Assembly (NCBI GenBank): GCA_965603365.1
Contig: CBFDCR010000011.1
Location: forward strand, 1-64,000
Source: JAHELQ01 sp965603365
GTDB taxonomy: Bacteria; Acidobacteriota; Aminicenantia; UBA2199
Reading direction: 5' to 3'
DNA length: 64,000 nt
Shown here: positions 62,772 through 64,000 of the stretch, in pieces
How the letters are laid out: each line of letters begins with the position of its first letter
How positions within the stretch are numbered: the stretch's first letter is position 1
Notes under the pieces: model-generated
Databases searched by the model: none
Seen by the model: only the letters and a program-made list of their open reading frames with translations
Told to the model about the DNA's origin: nothing
Program-made: the position numbers and the translations under genes

Positions 62772-64000
62772 ATGTCAAAAACAAAGGGGACGTCGGTGGG
62801 GGAGAATCATCCGGGGGGCGATTATCAAGGAGATCTTATTGTCGTATCGAGGGTTTTGTATAAAAGAAGATGGCTGATTATCCTGGGGACCGTCGTGTTT
62901 ACCTGCCTCTCCTTTATCCTATCCCTCCTATTGCCCAGGGTATACTACAGTAAGGGGTTCTTCCAGATATCGGAGATTATTCAATCGGGGAATCAACGGA
63001 GACTGCTGTTGACTTCGGAGTTGCTGGATACTTCAAAATTCACCATCCTGCGCTACCTTAAAGAGATGGGTCTCCTGGAGTTTGCCGGGTTGTCTTTATA
63101 TGAGGATCTGGACCAGCCGGACGCCTTCATTGTCTCTGTTCCGGAATTCAATAGACATGAAGCGATCCTCACCAGCGGAGAGGAGTTTATGCGTTTTGTG
63201 CGAAGTCATGGGCAGTTGGAGCCGGGACAGGCAGAAGCCCTGGAGAAAAAAATTTCAGGCAGCGGTCTGTCCGGCTATATCGAAAGGGTTTATGCCTTTA
63301 ACGATGAGGATTTAGAGTTGAAGATCAATCGGGCCTACTACCCGACCAATTTTATTATCGGTTTGAATGTGAAGATGTGGGGAAAAACCCCGGAGGGTGC
63401 CCGGGAAAATTTGCAGGTACTGGGGGAATACATCAAGAACACCATCGTCTACGAGAAGCTGGAAGATTTTCTCCGGACCAAAAGGAATTACCTGAGGAAT
63501 ATCATCAATCTATATTCGGAATTTAACCGGATGAACAAATTGACGGAGGCGCAGCTTCTGGAAAAGAGGAAGAGTATCCTTTCGCTTTTGTCAACTGCCG
63601 GGGGAACAGCGGAGCTTCGCAGCGACCTGACGGATATTCGCAAGCGGCTGCTGGACCTTGACTTGCTGAAGTCCGGCATGCAGACCGAGCTTCGGAAGAA
63701 CCGCTTGTGTCTGCATTTCTTTAGCGTGGTACTGCGAGAGATGAGACAGAGTAAAGGGGGTACGCTTGAAATTTTAACCATGATTGGAAATCTCCAGGAT
63801 ACCTATTTGAAGGATAAAAAACCGGATGAACCGCTGAGAAAAGAACTGGCCCTGTCCATTCAGAACGAGCTCTCCAACTTCAAGGAGATGCTTGGGGGCA
63901 CCATGAGATTTCGTTCCGGGCCCACCAGGCCCCAAAAACCGTCCCGGCCGCCCAGCGGAGCCATTGTGATCCTGGGATTTTTCCTGGGCCTCCTGGTGTT
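62772..64000 (+). CDS. Wzz-type polysaccharide chain-length regulator, 3' end off the window
   Basis: At least 409 codons, still open at the window edge. ATG at 62772 follows AAGGAG. The N-terminus (VVSRVLYKRRWLIILGTVVF) has the conserved basic patch and first membrane helix (about residues 35-57). A long periplasmic region follows with coiled-coil stretches (LRTKRNYLRNIINLYSEFNR, near 240-260). Near the edge a proline-rich block (RPQKPSRPPSGAIVILG) leads into the second membrane helix, the Wzz hallmark. It would control chain length in a Wzx/Wzy system; wzy is not seen in the window. Confidence 0.85.
   Translation, partial: MSKTKGTSVGENHPGGDYQGDLIVVSRVLYKRRWLIILGTVVFTCLSFILSLLLPRVYYSKGFFQISEIIQSGNQRRLLLTSELLDTSKFTILRYLKEMGLLEFAGLSLYEDLDQPDAFIVSVPEFNRHEAILTSGEEFMRFVRSHGQLEPGQAEALEKKISGSGLSGYIERVYAFNDEDLELKINRAYYPTNFIIGLNVKMWGKTPEGARENLQVLGEYIKNTIVYEKLEDFLRTKRNYLRNIINLYSEFNRMNKLTEAQLLEKRKSILSLLSTAGGTAELRSDLTDIRKRLLDLDLLKSGMQTELRKNRLCLHFFSVVLREMRQSKGGTLEILTMIGNLQDTYLKDKKPDEPLRKELALSIQNELSNFKEMLGGTMRFRSGPTRPQKPSRPPSGAIVILGFFLGLLV

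Noticed and set aside
1..64000. tRNA, rRNA, complete insertion sequence or integration site
   Set aside because: No cloverleaf, ribosomal RNA segment, transposase gene with inverted repeats, or tRNA-linked direct repeats were recognisable on reading.

Overview
The window comes from a bacterium of roughly 50% GC, probably an uncultured lineage. A pseudopilin (GspG-like) module embedded in a secreted protein, secreted FG-GAP and 'PNGGE'-type modules, and abundant sulfatase-like and sulfotransferase genes would fit the Acidobacteriota/Aminicenantes neighbourhood. That placement is inference; no rRNA or other phylogenetic marker beyond tsaD is present. I found no tRNA, rRNA, CRISPR array or complete insertion sequence.

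Positions 1-12.9 kb hold mixed housekeeping and respiratory genes. They are a 3'-truncated rmuC with an in-frame TAA after four codons from its best-looking ATG, a membrane-anchored protein with a C-terminal pseudopilin module, mobA, and a DMSO-reductase-type operon on the minus strand (dmsA-dmsB-dmsC-torD). These are followed by a secreted GH36/clan-D-like glycosidase, a small orphan protein with a near-ideal sigma70 promoter, a small lipoprotein and tsaD.

From about 12.9 kb to the window end every gene is on the plus strand and most are coupled by ATGA/GTGA overlaps or gaps of a few bases. A strong promoter (12898-12926) precedes rmlA, rmlB, wecB and an ABC polysaccharide exporter (wzm, wzt). 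Then come about 35 genes of glycan assembly and decoration: about fifteen glycosyltransferase or glycosyltransferase-like proteins, seven sulfotransferase-like proteins of several families, three methyltransferase domains, two sulfatase/phosphotransferase-fold enzymes, nucleotidyltransferase and kinase-fusion proteins, two beta-propeller proteins and a heparinase II/III-like lyase. The segment closes with a polyprenyl-phosphate sugar-1-phosphate transferase (54552).

At 55859-56047 lies a striking 21-bp tandem array whose units combine into an 18-bp perfect palindrome and which is open in at least one frame on both strands. After it come an oxidoreductase/aminotransferase pair for an amino sugar, a large secreted FG-GAP protein that ends in a helix-turn-helix-like domain, a Wzx-type flippase and the start of a Wzz-type chain-length regulator.

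Read together, the plus-strand half looks like a locus for a heavily decorated, probably sulfated, surface or exopolysaccharide. Precursors are made by RmlA/RmlB/WecB and the Gfo/Idh-DegT pair, and the chain is started by the sugar-1-phosphate transferase. Glycosyltransferases extend it, sulfotransferases and methyltransferases modify it, and two export logics (ABC and Wzx/Wzz) sit in one cluster. Sulfation is inferred from family membership only; no PAPS-synthesis genes lie in the window.
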